DNA of 64,000 nt from positions 2,254,032-2,318,031 of the forward strand of contig VZRZ01001998.1 in the NCBI GenBank assembly GCA_013398175.1, read 5' to 3'. This document shows positions 49,801-63,700 of this stretch, in pieces (positions within the stretch are counted from its first letter, which is position 1; each line of letters begins with the position of its first letter). Position numbers and translations under genes: made by a program. Source of the stretch: Climacteris rufus. Taxonomy: Eukaryota > Chordata > Aves > Passeriformes > Climacteridae. The notes beneath the pieces are model-generated. The model worked only from the letters and a program-made list of their open reading frames with translations. It did no database searches and had not been told where the DNA came from.

Positions 49801-52800
49801 TATTTCAGCATGATGGGATGCTCTCAGCCAATAAAAAATACTTTTTTGCACAGTCAGTCCATGGGATGAAAAGCAGATGCATTATCTGGTTCCTGTTGAT
49901 GGGACCAGGAGGAGAATAATCAGCCAAGAGTTATCCAGGAAGCAAATGGATGATGCACAGATAAGGATGTAAAACAGTGCAGTGTTTTCCCCTCTTGTTT
50001 GTGCTCTTTGCAGTCTGGGTTGCAGAGATGGTTCCTGATGAATAGTGGTGCTATATGATATGCACACTAATCTGGGAATGAGCAGCACCACAACCATTAT
50101 GGGCCACTGAGAAAACATTTCTGTGCAGTGCTGCCCCTGTCCAAACTTAATCAGAATTAATTAAACAGATAATGTGGTTTGTCTATGGAACAAGTATTAG
50201 TTAATGGCATTGAGTAGGGAAGGATCTAAAAAGCATTTCTAAGAAAAGGTAATTAGAGGCTCAGTTCTAGTTGTTGGTTTTTTTTTCCTCATGTCTTTTC
50301 CTCCCCACCCCTGCATTTTGGAATCCAAGAGGTGTTTCTCAAGCTGCTAGAGAAATTATTTACTTCTTCCCCCACTTGCTTAAGAAGTAAGGCCATTTGG
50401 CCATTTGGGAGCTACGTAGATTTCTGCACAGAGATGTGTGTGGCTGTTGGAACCATCCTGAGTTTCAAGAGAAGAAAAGCTGTGCTGTGCTGTGAGCTCA
50501 GTTACTGCCCTGCCAATGCACAAAGTGGCCCCGTGGTGCAGGTGATCCCTCAGTGCTGAGGGGCCTCAAGGCAGGGGAGATGCTGGAGCTCAACGTGACA
50601 CTTGTTCCTACAGTGCCTGGTGGTGCTTTCTGATTTTAGACAGGTTGTCTGAGCCTTGTGTAACTTTGCAGTTGGCTTGATGCAGTCATGGAAAAGCTCT
50701 TCCAAAGCAGAGCTACTACATAAGATGAAGACTTCTTGAAACACCAGCTTGCTGTTCACAGGACACGACAGGTCTTTTCCTTCAGCAGAACTCTGCCATG
50801 CACCTGCACCTCCACTGTCCTCACCAATTGTGCAGCCTAAAAGTTAAATACGGTTTAATACAGAATAGCCTAGAGAGGAAGTAGGATATTTATATAATGA
50901 ATAAAGACTGAAACATTGTAGGCTTTAATTAAGCCTCCAGAAACATTGTGTCAGAGGAAAGTAGGTACCAACACGAACTGAGTACTGATCTACTATTCAG
51001 AGATCATAACCTTGGTCTAATTACAATATTAGTATATAAATTATTGCATGAATTATTTATTTAAAATTAATATTACAGATATTAGTTGTCATTAATAATG
51101 TGGAGGTGCCTCTTTGTCACAGAAGAACAGATTAACATTATAATTACCACATGAAAAATAGATATTGATGAAAAATTGCTGTTTGAGACATATCATTGTC
51201 ATTACATTATGTATTTTTTCCTATTCCTTTTTCTCTGTTCATTATTCTGTAATTTCTAATTATTGTCTTTGAGAAGAGCTGCTAACTTGGTGCCTTATTA
51301 GCAGGTATATTAATATCGGGTAAGAAAGCAGGTGCTTGGATACTTGTGGAAGGTGAAACAGAAGAAACTCTTCAATGCTAATAAACTAAATTGCAAGTAT
51401 TGCAGATACAGTTTTGTGAGTCTGCTGAATCCCAATCTCAAATAAATACTTGCCATTTGTTTTCTTCCTTTGAATTTTTTTCTCCTTCATCATCCTAAAG
51501 AAGGTGAGAAGAATCAGCAGCATAATTAAATCCATGATACACGTTGCAGGATATTAGAGGTGTTGACATTTTCCTTTAATTGTTCCCTGCCAACATTTGG
51601 GCAATAGTAGCTAGACAACAATTTAACACAAAAAGGCTTCTCAGTTTGAGATCTTCAAAACAAATGCTGTGCCTATACTGTAGTATTTGTGCAGAAACTT
51701 TAAATACCCTGTTTGCAAGTGACCTCCTGAAACTGCTCAGAGATGAATAATGGCTTTAGTTAAAAGCTCACTGAGGAGTGTCCCTGCAGACTGACTTTGG
51801 GAGTAGAAAGGTCTTTTGTGCTTGAATCAAAGAATCCTGATGTGTCTTTGGTTAGATAAACAGTTGGGCTTTGATAACAAACTTATAATAACTATCTTCT
51901 ACAAATATTCTTTAGTGAAAGAAACTCAGATATGTTTCTATGAGTGGCTTATCCGCAAGTTCTACTTTTTCTTGTTTACTGCCTGATACTTTATTCTGTG
52001 TGTGGATGCCCTGTCAGCTGCTCTCTGTCCAAGGAGAACCTCAGAGTCAGGCTACATTTTCCTGCTCTCGAATTGTTTGCTGTTCTTAGCCTTCACACAC
52101 TATGTATCTCAGTCTTAGGGTTTTTCAGTGTGGGTTAGTTTTCTACTGCCACTAAGTAATCATGTTTCTGTTAATTCTGGCCTGTATGTGAATGGCCCAA
52201 ATTCATTATTATTTTTCATCTTTATCACTAGAGGAAGAAGAAGGTAACAGGAAAGCTGTTCTGCCTTTGATGGGAGGCTGCTGTTCTTAGGACAACTGTT
52301 TCATGAAGACTAGCACTCTTTAAAGATGATTTTTGTGGCTGGTTTCTAGTCCTATGTTTTAAGATTAACAGAGGTTTGAGGATTTTAATAATTTATGACA
52401 GGTTTAATTCTGCCAGTGCAAGTCTGGTGTTGGCAATGATAACAAAGTTTATAAGTACGTAACAAGCAGCTAGTAGATTCAAACTGCTAATTTCAGCAGT
52501 TTGCATACTTAATGTACTTATTAAATCCCTCAGAAAGGACATTGTGCTTTTCTAGTGCAATAATTGTCTTATGAAGGACTACACAAAGTTACTTTCCCGG
52601 CCAGTGGAGCTTCTGTTAAATTTATGCCTTATATGTGTGACTTACACTACAAATAAGTGTCACTGAATTTACTATGATATTTAGCTTTAAGAAAATAGAT
52701 TTTAAAATGCTGTAATTATTATTCTGTAATATTTCTTTTCTTTTTTCTCTTCCACTTGTTGTTAAAGAAACATGATTTAAAAAAAAATAAATTATGTCCA

Positions 52801-55800
52801 CAGTATGTCAAAGGCTGGATGAAATCTGTAGAAATAGATTAAATTCTTGTGAACTGCAGTGTATTTCTCCTTTGTGTAACGATCATTTTTTTCTTTAGAC
52901 TGCAGGATAGTTTTCTTACACATAGGGATGAAAGCATTATGTGTTTGGAGAGGAGAGGGTTTTATTTATTTATACAAAATATGGAAAGTAGGAACCATGT
53001 GTCTTGTAGCTGCCATCAGGAATGGTGTTGCTGAGTCACTTGATCAGCCTTTGATCGTGATCTTACTGTGATTAGGACATTGTTTTTAGGTGGATCACAA
53101 ATACAGCTGTGAATTGCCTTAATCTGAAGGTTTAATCTGAGTCTCTGCTATCTTGTCTGAGTTCCTGGAAAAGGACAACCTCTCGTTTTCTGCAGGAGCA
53201 GTCAGTGCTGTGCTATCTGTGAGCCCGTTCTCATGGGCTGTGTTGCACAGATCAAGGAGGAGGATTCCCTTGTTTATTGATCCCAGCAGGGGATACACGA
53301 CGAGTGTTGCAAACACTGACAGGGAACAGTTGCTTCTGAGTGTGCACAAAAGGCTGAACAAGTACGTGGGATATTCACTGCAAATCATCTTCAGACACCC
53401 ATACCTGGCTGACTTAAAATTATGTGTTGTGAATTACCCTGTTAATAGTTTCAAGACTCCCTAGAAACTTCCTAAGGATCATTTCTGGTCCTGTGTGCCT
53501 CTGAGGTTTTAAGCATTAGTAGCATTTAATTATTTGCTAATAAAATAAGAATAAATCAGCTTTTCAGAATTACAGTACTGATTCCAGGTGCTGGATGTTA
53601 CTGTGTCAAATTTTGATCCAGTGCCACTCTGATAGATACAAGGATGAATGGCACAGCCTGTGTTCTTTGTCAGTTTTCTGTGCCTTGCTGTGCACACATA
53701 TGTAAGCTTTTTCTTAAAACACAAAAACACAAACACACATGCATAAAAAGATAAAAATATTCATTTCTAGTAAAGAATTTCTAGGTATATGGACGGAAAA
53801 TACTACAGAAGGCAGGGAGGTGGGGAGAGGGATGATGCTATCTAGGAACACAAAAAAAAATCCCATGGAAATTAAAATTTGATTTCGCCAAATTATTTTG
53901 ATCATTCACAAGTAAGCTGTCCATGCTAAAGTTACTTTATGGACTGAACCTTCTTTCTGCTGAAGTCTAATTCCTCCTCAGTAAAGATAATTTTTATGTA
54001 TGCCAGTCCAAGCAGTTCAGGAACATAATCTTTCACTGGGCAGATGTTTTTGTATTGAATTTAGCAGTAGAAGCTCTCTGAATGCAATTGAAAAAAAATG
54101 ATCAAGCACTCTAGAATGTATTTTGAGAAAAGTACCATAAAGTGTGAATAGTTGCAAGAAGAAGTAGAAGCAGTCATTATTTTGCTGGAAATCCATTTCT
54201 GCCCAACATTTGACTAGGTAAACTGACTTTGGAATTTCACTTAGATTGTAGCAATTCAGTGGCAAGCCACGAAATATATCTACAAACCAAAATACTTGCA
54301 AACAAATCCTTATGTATTAATAACAGCAGAAGGCAATTATCTGTATTGCTCTTTCGGGAAAGTGGAGATTGAGTTGTCTGAAGAGCTGTTTGATACTGAG
54401 GTACAGCAGAAATTGCTTTATTTTTCCTCTGAAGAAGAGGAGAGTTTTATTCAAACAATTTAAACCCCAAAATTGTACACTATGATGTACTCTGAGTATT
54501 CTTCCTTGTATTTGAGAGCTGAGTTTGACTGTTGTGGTTAATAGCACTCTAATGTTTAGGCACTTAACTCTGACATCAAAGGAAATTATGAACATAATGT
54601 TTCTGCCAATGGAAGTTTTTTGCCTGAGTCTTAGGCACATGTACCTTTCTACTTTTTGTTTATGTACAGATTTGTTTCCCACAATTACATGTGTCTTAAA
54701 TATAGGCTTTATCCTCAAACTAAAGTATGTGGGTCTTTTAGCAGGCACTCAGATTTTTCTAGCTCAAGGAAAAGCTTCTCCCTTGCTATTTATTAGGTTT
54801 GCAGGTCAGATCTTAGACTGGAAGAAAGAGGGGAATTCCTTTTCCTGGCATGATGTTACAGATGGCACAGAGTTATCTCCTGCACAAGCCGAACTAGTAA
54901 CACTTCCATGCCCCTTTCCATTGTCAGTGCTTTCTCAAAAGGTGGAGGTGGAAAGTAAAATAGCAGCACAGGGTGCCATGGATGTGTTGGCATAGGTGTA
55001 AGGAGGTGAATTGTGTAACTCCTCTATGGATTTGTATACTAAAGGTAGAAAAACTTAGTTGCTCCATAACTTTGGTAAGTGCCCCTCAGTTTTTTAGCTG
55101 TATTTGGGAAGTCAATAAACATTCAAAGCCAGGAATATCTAATGGAGGTAGTCTGGAGAATCCTGTAGGACTCAGGCTCTGCTTCCTCATTGTTTTTTTC
55201 TGTATGAAGAGTGTGAATTCAGCTTTTCTCCAGGGAAATAGCCAGAGTCACTGGTGTTGGGCTGTGGGGATCTCTTATCACTCATGGGCTGGGTCAATCT
55301 TTTAAAACATGAGAACTGTACTTCCTGTTTTTTTCTACCCAAATAATTCTGTTAATCTCTTCTGTTTATGACACTCTTCTGTTTATGGCCTCCGTGATAG
55401 TTGGTGTTCTTGCTCTTATTCTTTCTTTTTAATTCCTTTGTTTGGCATAAGCAAACACTTATTGGCAACTAATATCCTCTGATTCATAGATGACCGTCAA
55501 AATCATCAGAAAATCATACCTGGTGTTTTATTCCATGAGTATTTTAGTACAGAGTGGAACAGTAGTTTGTTGTTATAGATAAGATTCTGCCATCAGCTTA
55601 CCCCAGAGTCTGACATTATGAGGCCAGTTCAGCATATTCCAGAACCTGATTGCCTGGGTGAGAAATGTTGATTGAAATTTTTGCAATTAAGCAGGCAAAG
55701 GAAGAAAAGCCAGATTTAGCTCACAGTTGCTAAGAATGTCCTAACTCTGGAGCTTGATGTCTTGAAAGGAAGCAGAGCTGTTCCACCCCTTCTCTGTTCC

Positions 55801-58583
55801 AGTATTCTTCTGTACATGCTTCCATGTTTTCTCTGCTTGTAAGTGCCGAAAGTGAATTGTTTCACTTTAAAGTGTTTTGCTTCTCATAACTATTGTTTGT
55901 TTTAGCAGAGTGAGGCAGAGCAAATTTTCTGTTAAATGTTATGATTTGTGTACACTGCTTACAACTCAATCAGAAAATCAGTTATTAAATGCAATTTGCT
56001 CCCAACCAAAAAGGGGAGAGTGCCTTTATAGTCTGGCTTTGCATGGTGCCAGGAAAGAGACAAAGGAAAATGAGAGAGATGTGATTATTGGAGGTTTCTT
56101 TTTTTTCCCCATGCTATTAGCATTGACTGTGTGTGCATTTTGGGGTGTGTTGGGTTGCATTTTAGTTTGTTTTATTGTATTTTTGTTTGTCTCAACTTGG
56201 ATAAAACTTCTCTTTAGAGTTAGCAGAATATGAAGAAAAGTTTTTGCCCGTAACTTTTCCTGTAGTTAATGAAATGATTGTGTGCAGTTTACTTAGAAGT
56301 TTTTTAGTGGATCACTGGTTTTGTGTACAGTGCTGGCCTTTGCCAAGACTGTTGTCCAAAGAATCCCATTTGCTCTGCTAATGGAATGATGGGATGGCTT
56401 CTGTACAAACATCCAGGGAAGGCAGGAACCCTGTTGGGAAGAACTAAGCTAACGCTTCAGTGTCTTCAGCCACAGAGCTGCATCACTCCAAAATCAATCA
56501 TGGTCTGCTACAGCTGAGTCGTTACAATTTGCTAGAGGGCAAATAAACAGTCCTAGTGCTAATGTACATCTGTTAGGAGCTGTAAGAACAGCAGAGATTG
56601 TGAAACTCAGTGGCTGAAATACCAAATGATGATTATTCCTGTAATGTGTTTTGTGACTCTTAGGAAGCTGTCAAAGAAACATGAAGGATGCTGCATGTTA
56701 ATCTGCTTTAGCAAAATGCTGTTGTATGCAACCCAGTGCATGTGGGGGGAAGATAAATGAGAAAATGTGTATAAATGTTGAAGAGGGAGGAGATCCAACA
56801 GAAAGATGGAAGGAAGAACAGAGGGGAAGGGGTATGTGGGTGTGGATTGAGGGCTGGAATGTGAATGAGGAGACAGAAGGTCAAAACTAATTCAAGATGT
56901 GAACAAGTACAAACAAGAAAATGTGAAAGAGTTGTCACAGAAAATAGTAGTTATTCACTGAAAGTCCATTTTGCTGGTTTTAGTCTAAATGCATAGACAG
57001 GATGGTTCCACTGTTTTATCTAAAATAGAAAACATTCCCCTGGAATGTGAAATGTCACTCTTGAGCTTGTGCTGCCAATCTGTAAATTTCTCTGTTGTGC
57101 CATTTTGATGGTGACATATTAGCCATACCTGAACACATAAACATCTAATCGTGTCTAATTCCAGCAGCCCAAACACAAAAAGAATTTTCTGTCTCTGCAA
57201 AAGCTGCTGGTGCTTTTCCACAGCAATGTACTGCAGTTGAGAGAAACAGTTGCTTATAAAGATGGGTAGAGAGAGTTCTGTGATATTTCCATGGGGATTT
57301 CTTAGGTGTGGGCTAAACATTCATAATGCTCCAGAAAACAGGCACTGAGATTGCATTTTTACATTTTAGCCTGGTTCTTTGTAGATGTGGTTTTCATTTT
57401 TCAATATGGAGAAAAAAGTGTTTCTGGTTTCGTTTTGGTTTTTTCTACCTTCCTCCCTCCCACCCCAATCAAGCCACAGAAGTGATGTGCAAACATGCCT
57501 GTGATGACTGAAATGTTTAGTGGGTGGAAGACCTCCAGGATTACAACCCATAATTACAGAGATAGTTCCTTTTTCCTTTTTTTTTTTGTCTGTGATCTAT
57601 TCTGCCTGTTTTTCCAGAAGTTAATTTCTTCTGTAGGCAATCAAGAATATTTAATTTTGAGGAAGTATATGACTCCAGCTGTAAAATGTATTGTGCTCTC
57701 ACTGCACATTGTGGTTCAAGAGACAATTATGTTTCATTTGGTTCATTCTTTTTATCACAATAGACTTTGATGTGCACAAGCATAGAATACTTGATAGCTG
57801 AGCAAACATAGGATACTGGATTCATCCAGATCAACAGTTAATGCTTTTCCTGTTAATTCAGGAATGTTGCTGGGCTCACTGCAAATGGTTCTGTAGAAGC
57901 AAACTTCCTTCTGCTCTGTGAAGTTAGGTAACATTTCAATTTTCACTTGGCACAGCTTCTGACTTGATGAGGATTCCTTACACTTTCCAGTTTTACTGTA
58001 CATTCCTATAATTAAGGCAGTTCTGATTATAAAACTGGTATCTGTATTGAAATGGTATCCAGATTTTTAGATTTCCTGGAATTACAGCAAATGCATAGCC
58101 AGCTAAAATAAGCTCAAGTTGAACAGACAGCGTGGAGAAGCAGAGACAGTATTTGTCAAAGATTAATTCAAGATATTCAATATGATTTTGTACTTCTCAT
58201 GTTTGGCCAGTGTGACCTTTTCTGTGGTGGCTTGAGGATTTGTAAGGATCCCTTTTGGCTTTGAATCTGAGGCAGTGGCAGCTTTGTTAAGAAGAAGAGG
58301 GAGGACACAACTTGGAGCCTCTGAAGATGCAGTGGCTTACTCTCACACACTGCTGACTGGACTGCTCACTCTGCTGGCTTCTCCACGGCTTCTTGAATTT
58401 CTGCTCCCTGCTGAGTTACATAATGAACATTTTCTGAACTCCCACACTTTCCACATGCCTTCCCACACAGCCCCTTTCTTCTGCTAAAAAAGGATGGAAG
58501 ACTTCTAAGTCACTTGTTGAAAAGCTTCGCACAATGCTGCTGAATCACCTCTCATAATAGGAACAAATCTTTCAAATTCTCTT
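43839..58583. other. Long intron-like or intergenic stretch
   Basis: No gene or mobile element can be supported in this 14.7-kb part. Homopolymer runs of 11-13 bases occur at 45278, 47995, 48891 and 57577, and CA-type simple sequence near 53720-53745. The most protein-like frame is on the plus strand at 53153-53464, with an acceptor-like 'cgttttctgcag' inside it at about 53185, but the opposite strand is open over the same bases. Frames at 54317-54748 (minus) and 54525-54995 (plus) overlap and are both probably chance. Confidence 0.55.
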
Positions 58584-58670
58584 TAAAACAAAACAAAGCC
58601 AAAAAAACCAACAACAACAAAAAATCACACCACAAAACTCAACAAAGCAAAACACACAGACAAAAACCCT
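58584..58670 (+). repeat. A/C-rich low-complexity tract
   Basis: About 87 bases almost free of G and T on the plus strand, made of 'aaaac', 'caac' and 'cacac' type units. This is low-complexity sequence with strong strand asymmetry; no transposon identity is visible. Confidence 0.75.
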
Positions 58671-60187
58671 GGCCCACACTTCAACAAAATTGATAAGACA
58701 TTACAGAAGCATCTCTAATTCTTGCAGCACCAATATGAAAACAAGTTTGTGTGTTAGGTTAACTGCACTTAGAATAACAAAGATCTGTGATATGGTTCCC
58801 ATAGGTACCAATGGCAAGAGTTAGTGGTGGCCAAGCAGTACAGATAATTGCTAGTCAGGAAAATGTGTATAAATTAATTTTACAGGAAACAGAATAGTGA
58901 AATCAGGAAAACATTCAGATTGACTCTTGTATATTTGTCTCTTTGCATGGTTTACAGCTAGACCTAGAATGAAAGAGGTAAAGCCCATTAGCAAGACCCT
59001 TTATTGTCCAATTTCCAGTAGCTTTTATTTTGAAAATTGCCTTGGTCTTTTGAAGACTTCAACATCTTTATGTTGCTGGGAATCAAGGCACAGCAGTCTG
59101 ATAGGAATGTATTTTATAACTAATTTTAAATATGCTTAGAAAACCAGTGCAAATTCACATTTGAACTGACTCTCAAAGTGTGAAAGCTTATTAGAGCATG
59201 ATTAAAGTGTAACAGGACCTTGCCAGACTAAAGGTGGAACCTGTAACCTTTATTTGATGGATATTAATTTGCCAGGTGTTATCAAAGTCTTCAGTGTCAT
59301 AAGCATCATATAATTTTTCCAATAATAGAAAATGCTTAATAGCAAGAGGGACTTTTTAGGGATGTTCTAGGGAAAACTGATGTGTGAGAGAAATGGAAGT
59401 TGGGAAGTAATTCATGTGGCTTCTTGCAGATTCCAGCAGCCTTCTTTTCTGGTCTTACTTTTTAGCCCAAGAACTTTGTGGATTTTGGGAATTAAGATTG
59501 CAGTTTTTCAAACTTGATTCCTTCTGTCTTTCCCCTTCCTCGCTCTGAGACTGTTATGCTAAAGTTCTTTATATTTTTGTCCTGTTTGCAAGGTATATTG
59601 AAGGGCTTCAGGTAGATGTTTTACTGCTTGTAACTTTGCAAATGTTCACCCAATTTGACTGATTTTTTTTAAGTCTGTCACATTTGACAATTAATGTTTG
59701 TGAAGGAAATGGGACCTTTAAATCACCCAGGACCTACTTCTTTATGAACTGTTTCATTCTCTAACTTGTGTACCATATGCCAAAAATCATTGCAACATCT
59801 TATTTCCTCCTTGTTCATAGGCAGACAAGGATGGCATCTCTATGATTTTCCTGCCAGTGAATAACACACATGACACTTGGATTATCTTCTCGGACATCCT
59901 TAAATTCTGATTGGTTACTGATGTTTCCTTTCAGTACTTTCAGGCTTTCGGGTTTGGCTTGTTTTTTTTTTTTCATTATGACCTATTTTTTTTTCATTGA
60001 TTGTTGGGAAAATGCTCTTCATAGTTTGAAACAGTGCAAACAGTTAAAAGCACTGACAGAGTCACCCCGTGGCTACAGCTTAACGAGTTAACTCAAAACC
60101 AGCATCCAATTATACACTGAGTTTGTTATCAGCTACAATGAGATGATGATAAGGAAAGAACGGCCCAAAAGGTAGGGACTGCCTATG
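58671..60187. other. AT-rich DNA without recognised features
   Basis: Only short chance frames, and a 12-T run at 59962. The last five bases (60183-60187, ctatg) form the left target-site copy of the LTR that follows. Confidence 0.6.
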
Positions 60188-60734
60188 TGTTGCGGTTTTA
60201 TCCCAGCTGGCAACTCAGCCCCACACAGATGATCACTGGTGGGATGGGGAGAGCATCTGAAGGGTAAAACTGAGAAAATCTGTGGGTGGAGATAAAGGCA
60301 GTTTACTAAGAAAAGTAAAAGCTGTGCTTGCAAGCAAAGGGAAGCAAGGAAAGCATTCCCTGCTTCCCACTGGTGCCAGGAGAGCAGGGCTCCATCACAC
60401 TTGGCTCTTAACTGGGAACACAAATGCCAATTGCTCTGATTGTCTTCCCCTTCCCTCTTCCTCAGCTCTCTATGCCGAGCATGACCCCACATGGTCTGGA
60501 ATGTCACTTGAGGTCACCTGTCCTGGCTGTGTTCCCTCTCAGCCCCTCGTGCACCCCCAGCCCACTGCTGAGGGGCTGAGGAGCAGAAAAGGCCTTGGCT
60601 CTGTGGAAGTGCTGCTCAGTGATAACAAAAACACCTCCATGTTATCAACACTGCTTCCAGCACAAATCCAAAATGCAGCCCTGTGCCATTCACTATGGGA
60701 AAAAGTTACCTCTATCTCAGCCAAAAGCAGCACA
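60188..60734. mobile_element. Solo LTR of an avian ERVL-type endogenous retrovirus
   Basis: This is a 547-base element that starts TGTTG and ends GCACA, thus with the terminal TG...CA of retroviral LTRs. Its content matches the avian ERVL-related LTR I know: 'ggttttatcccagctggca' at the start, then 'cagccccacacag', 'gagataaaggcagttta', 'gcagggctccatcac', 'gagcagaaaaggccttg', 'tatcaacactg' and 'cagccaaaagcagcaca' at the end. The flanking 5-base sequences are ctatg (60183-60187) and atatg (60735-60739), four of five identical, consistent with an old 5-bp target-site duplication of the kind ERVL makes. No gag, pol or env sequence is attached, so it is a solo LTR left by recombination. Frames across it (60133-60507 minus, 60282-60752 plus) are by-products. 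The transcriptional orientation is probably plus but is not certain. Confidence 0.88.
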
Positions 60735-60739
60735 ATATG

Positions 60740-63700
60740 TTGTGATGGTTGATAGTAGAAACATCAATAATATTAGAGGGGGTTGTTTTTTAAGGTAAAA
60801 CTTTAATTTAAGTTTTCCTTTAACTTAAGATTTTAGGAGGTTGAGTGGTTTTTTTTAGTTTCTTTGGTAATTTTTTTGTTTCCTTTTAATGTTCAAATAA
60901 AAATCTCTACTCTTGTGTCAGACTAAATTACCATTACCATCTCCATATTTGCAAGAAAAAACCCTTTCGTTATGAGCCTTGAGTACAAGAACAGCAGAAA
61001 GACAGGCACTGGAAGGTGGCTACAAAACCTTGACAGTCTTGCATATTTTTAGTTTATGGTGTTTTGGGCATTCTTGTCATCTACCTGTCAGGAAACTGGA
61101 AGAACTTTTGCACTGGAGCAGGTATGTGCCAGTCGCACCTGACACCCTCTGCCTATAGATTTCCTCCTTCAAGAATTATTGTCTCATACTAATAGAATTA
61201 CTAGGGTTTTGCTATCCCTGAATATCTCTGTACAAACTTAACTAAACTACAACTTGTAGCAACCCTGCCTCATGTTCTGCCTTTAGCATTGGGGTCTATT
61301 CACAGCATTGATAAAATGCTGTGTATCATGGAAATCTTCATTGCACCAGTGTTTATGCTTGCAGAGATCTAAGAAACCAGGCTGAATATGCTCAACTCCT
61401 GGTGCTTATTGCTGTTGGCTTTTTGTATTCATTGAAGTCAATATTCTGATGTATGTTTTATTTATGGTATCAGGGAAAAAGCCCATAAGGTCCATTAAAC
61501 ACATCATCTCCCTTTAAAAAGTACCTATGCTCTTTCATTTTGGATTAAGAATAATAGACTGTTGTATTCTCTCTATAATGTGATTTAGATTTAAAGACCA
61601 CTGAATGCAGTGCTAAATTTTTTAAGATCTAGACCAATCAGTTTTCCATTGCAGGTCCATTACAAGGTTCTGGTGTCACAAAGCAGTGCTACAATGTACA
61701 TGTTGAACAATAATTGTGGTGTCAGGAGACCCCAGCAGCCCACAGAGCCTGGGCTGTGGATTTGCTGTCTGTGATGAGCAAGGGAAGCAGGACAAGTGCT
61801 CCAGCAATGCCTGGGTGGACACAGTCACCAGGGCTCCAGGTGAGCTGTGCATCAGAGCAGCAGAGAAGGGAACACGGTGTTGGTAATCCTGAGAGCTGAA
61901 AAGAGCAGGGACTCCATTCTCAGGTCTGACACAGAGCTCAGTGGAGCTGGAGCCCAAGTGTAGCTGTGAAGTTTGCTTTAGAAAATAATGAACAAATCAA
62001 ATAAGTCTTTGTTGGAAAAATGGCTTCTCCTCTACACAGGGACGTGGGCATAATTATCCAAAGCCAGCTCAGTCCCTGTCAGCCCGGTTTCTGCCCATTT
62101 TGATATATTTTCTACCAGAGGTGTTGCACACGGACCTTGAGGACCTTTTACACACGTTGCAGAATGTTCTTTCATAGTGCATATCTCAGCTTTTTCTCAT
62201 CTTATTTCCTGAAGCTTTATTCATGTAGTAACTTGACCAGATTCCGTTCAGTTGGTGTGTCAGTGGACCAATTTCCAAAAGGACATAAGAGCCAATGCCA
62301 CATTTGAAGGACCAGTATTTCTGGTACTGTTCTCCCATTTAAGGAAGCTCTTAGTAATAAAATAAAAATAGGAAACCATTTACTGCTTTAAATAAAGCTA
62401 CCAATACAAAATACCTCTGGGCAAAAATAACCCAACAACAAACAAAGAAATTAAAATTATATTGTTGGTTTTCTGAAGCATAATGAATACAAAGCTTCCA
62501 GTTCCTCCAATTTTTGTGCAAGACACTAATTTTTCCAAAGGCCTTAAGCTCAGATTTGAGCCAAATAAAATTTTATGTAATTGTTCAAGTAAAATTGTTT
62601 AAAATCAGTTTTACATCTCATTAGAAAGGAAGCAAAAATATGTTTTCTAGAAACATCTTTTATCCTTTTATATGAGCCTCAAAAAATATGAAGTGATTTG
62701 TTCTGTTACATAGAGGCTTATTTCATCCACGTGCATGTTGTGGGTGGAAGAAGCATCTGGTGGTTAATTTATTGTTTCTAAAACAAAGTCAGTTACAGTG
62801 AGTGGGACAGTTGTGACGTGCTGTATGAATCCTCATCCCTTCATAGAAAATGCCTTGAAACATAGAAAAAGCCTTTTCCCTTCTTTCCCTCATATTTTAG
62901 GAAAAAAAAAGCCAAGGTCCAAAACAAATGTGAGACAAAAACTTTTTGAGAAAAACCAGAGAGTGATAGCGGAAATTCTTAATTTACTGCAAGGCAATTA
63001 TTTATTTATTTTTACCATGCAGAATATATTTGCAAAATTCATTTAATTGACTCTGAGTGTGACAGGACTTGAAGTTGCAGTTTATTTTTTGTTTGATTTG
63101 GTTTTATTTTTTTATTTGGTTTTATTTTTGCCAAGAGAATATTCTTAGTAGCAAGGATTCCTTCTTTTGGAGTTGGATCCTCAGCTTAAATTAGTGCATC
63201 ATTGATGTTTGCATCCTGTGAGTTGCCCATCCTTCCCATTTTGCCTTGTGTTTAATTAAACATGGAGACAGAATAGCAAACCTCTACAGCCCCTCACAGG
63301 CAAAGAGGGTTCAGAAAACCCCACGATTGTAGCTACAAGGCTGAACTGGAGCAATCATTTCATTGCACTGATCTTTTGTTACACTTTCATTTCCCTGTCC
63401 CTTCACAGAAATTTGTTTGGTGTACAGCACTGGAAGGATTTGAGTTTTATCAGTGGGGGTTTGTGATGTGTTAAAATTTTGTGTAATATCCACTTGTTAC
63501 CCCTGATACTTCCTGCGAGAAAATCAGTTTGCTGTTTACGAGCGTCTTAAGCTGCAAATCTATTGATATTTGAGGTATATATAATGCAATTTTCCAGTCC
63601 TCTTAGAAAATGGAAGGCAATTGGTTTTTGTTATGTATATTTTCAATCTAGGTGGCAAATTAGAAGAATAAAAATAGAAATTTGTGTACTTGCAATAGTT

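Noticed and set aside
53119..53464. Protein-like plus-strand frame with an internal acceptor-like site
   Set aside because: The opposite strand is open over the same bases and looks equally protein-like, so reading-frame quality is not informative here.
54317..54995. Overlapping frames of 143 (minus) and 156 (plus) codons
   Set aside because: They overlap on opposite strands in AT-rich DNA, with no recognised family or splice pattern; probably chance.
60133..60752. Frames of 124 (minus) and 156 (plus) codons near 60.3 kb
   Set aside because: They lie almost wholly inside the non-coding ERVL-type LTR.
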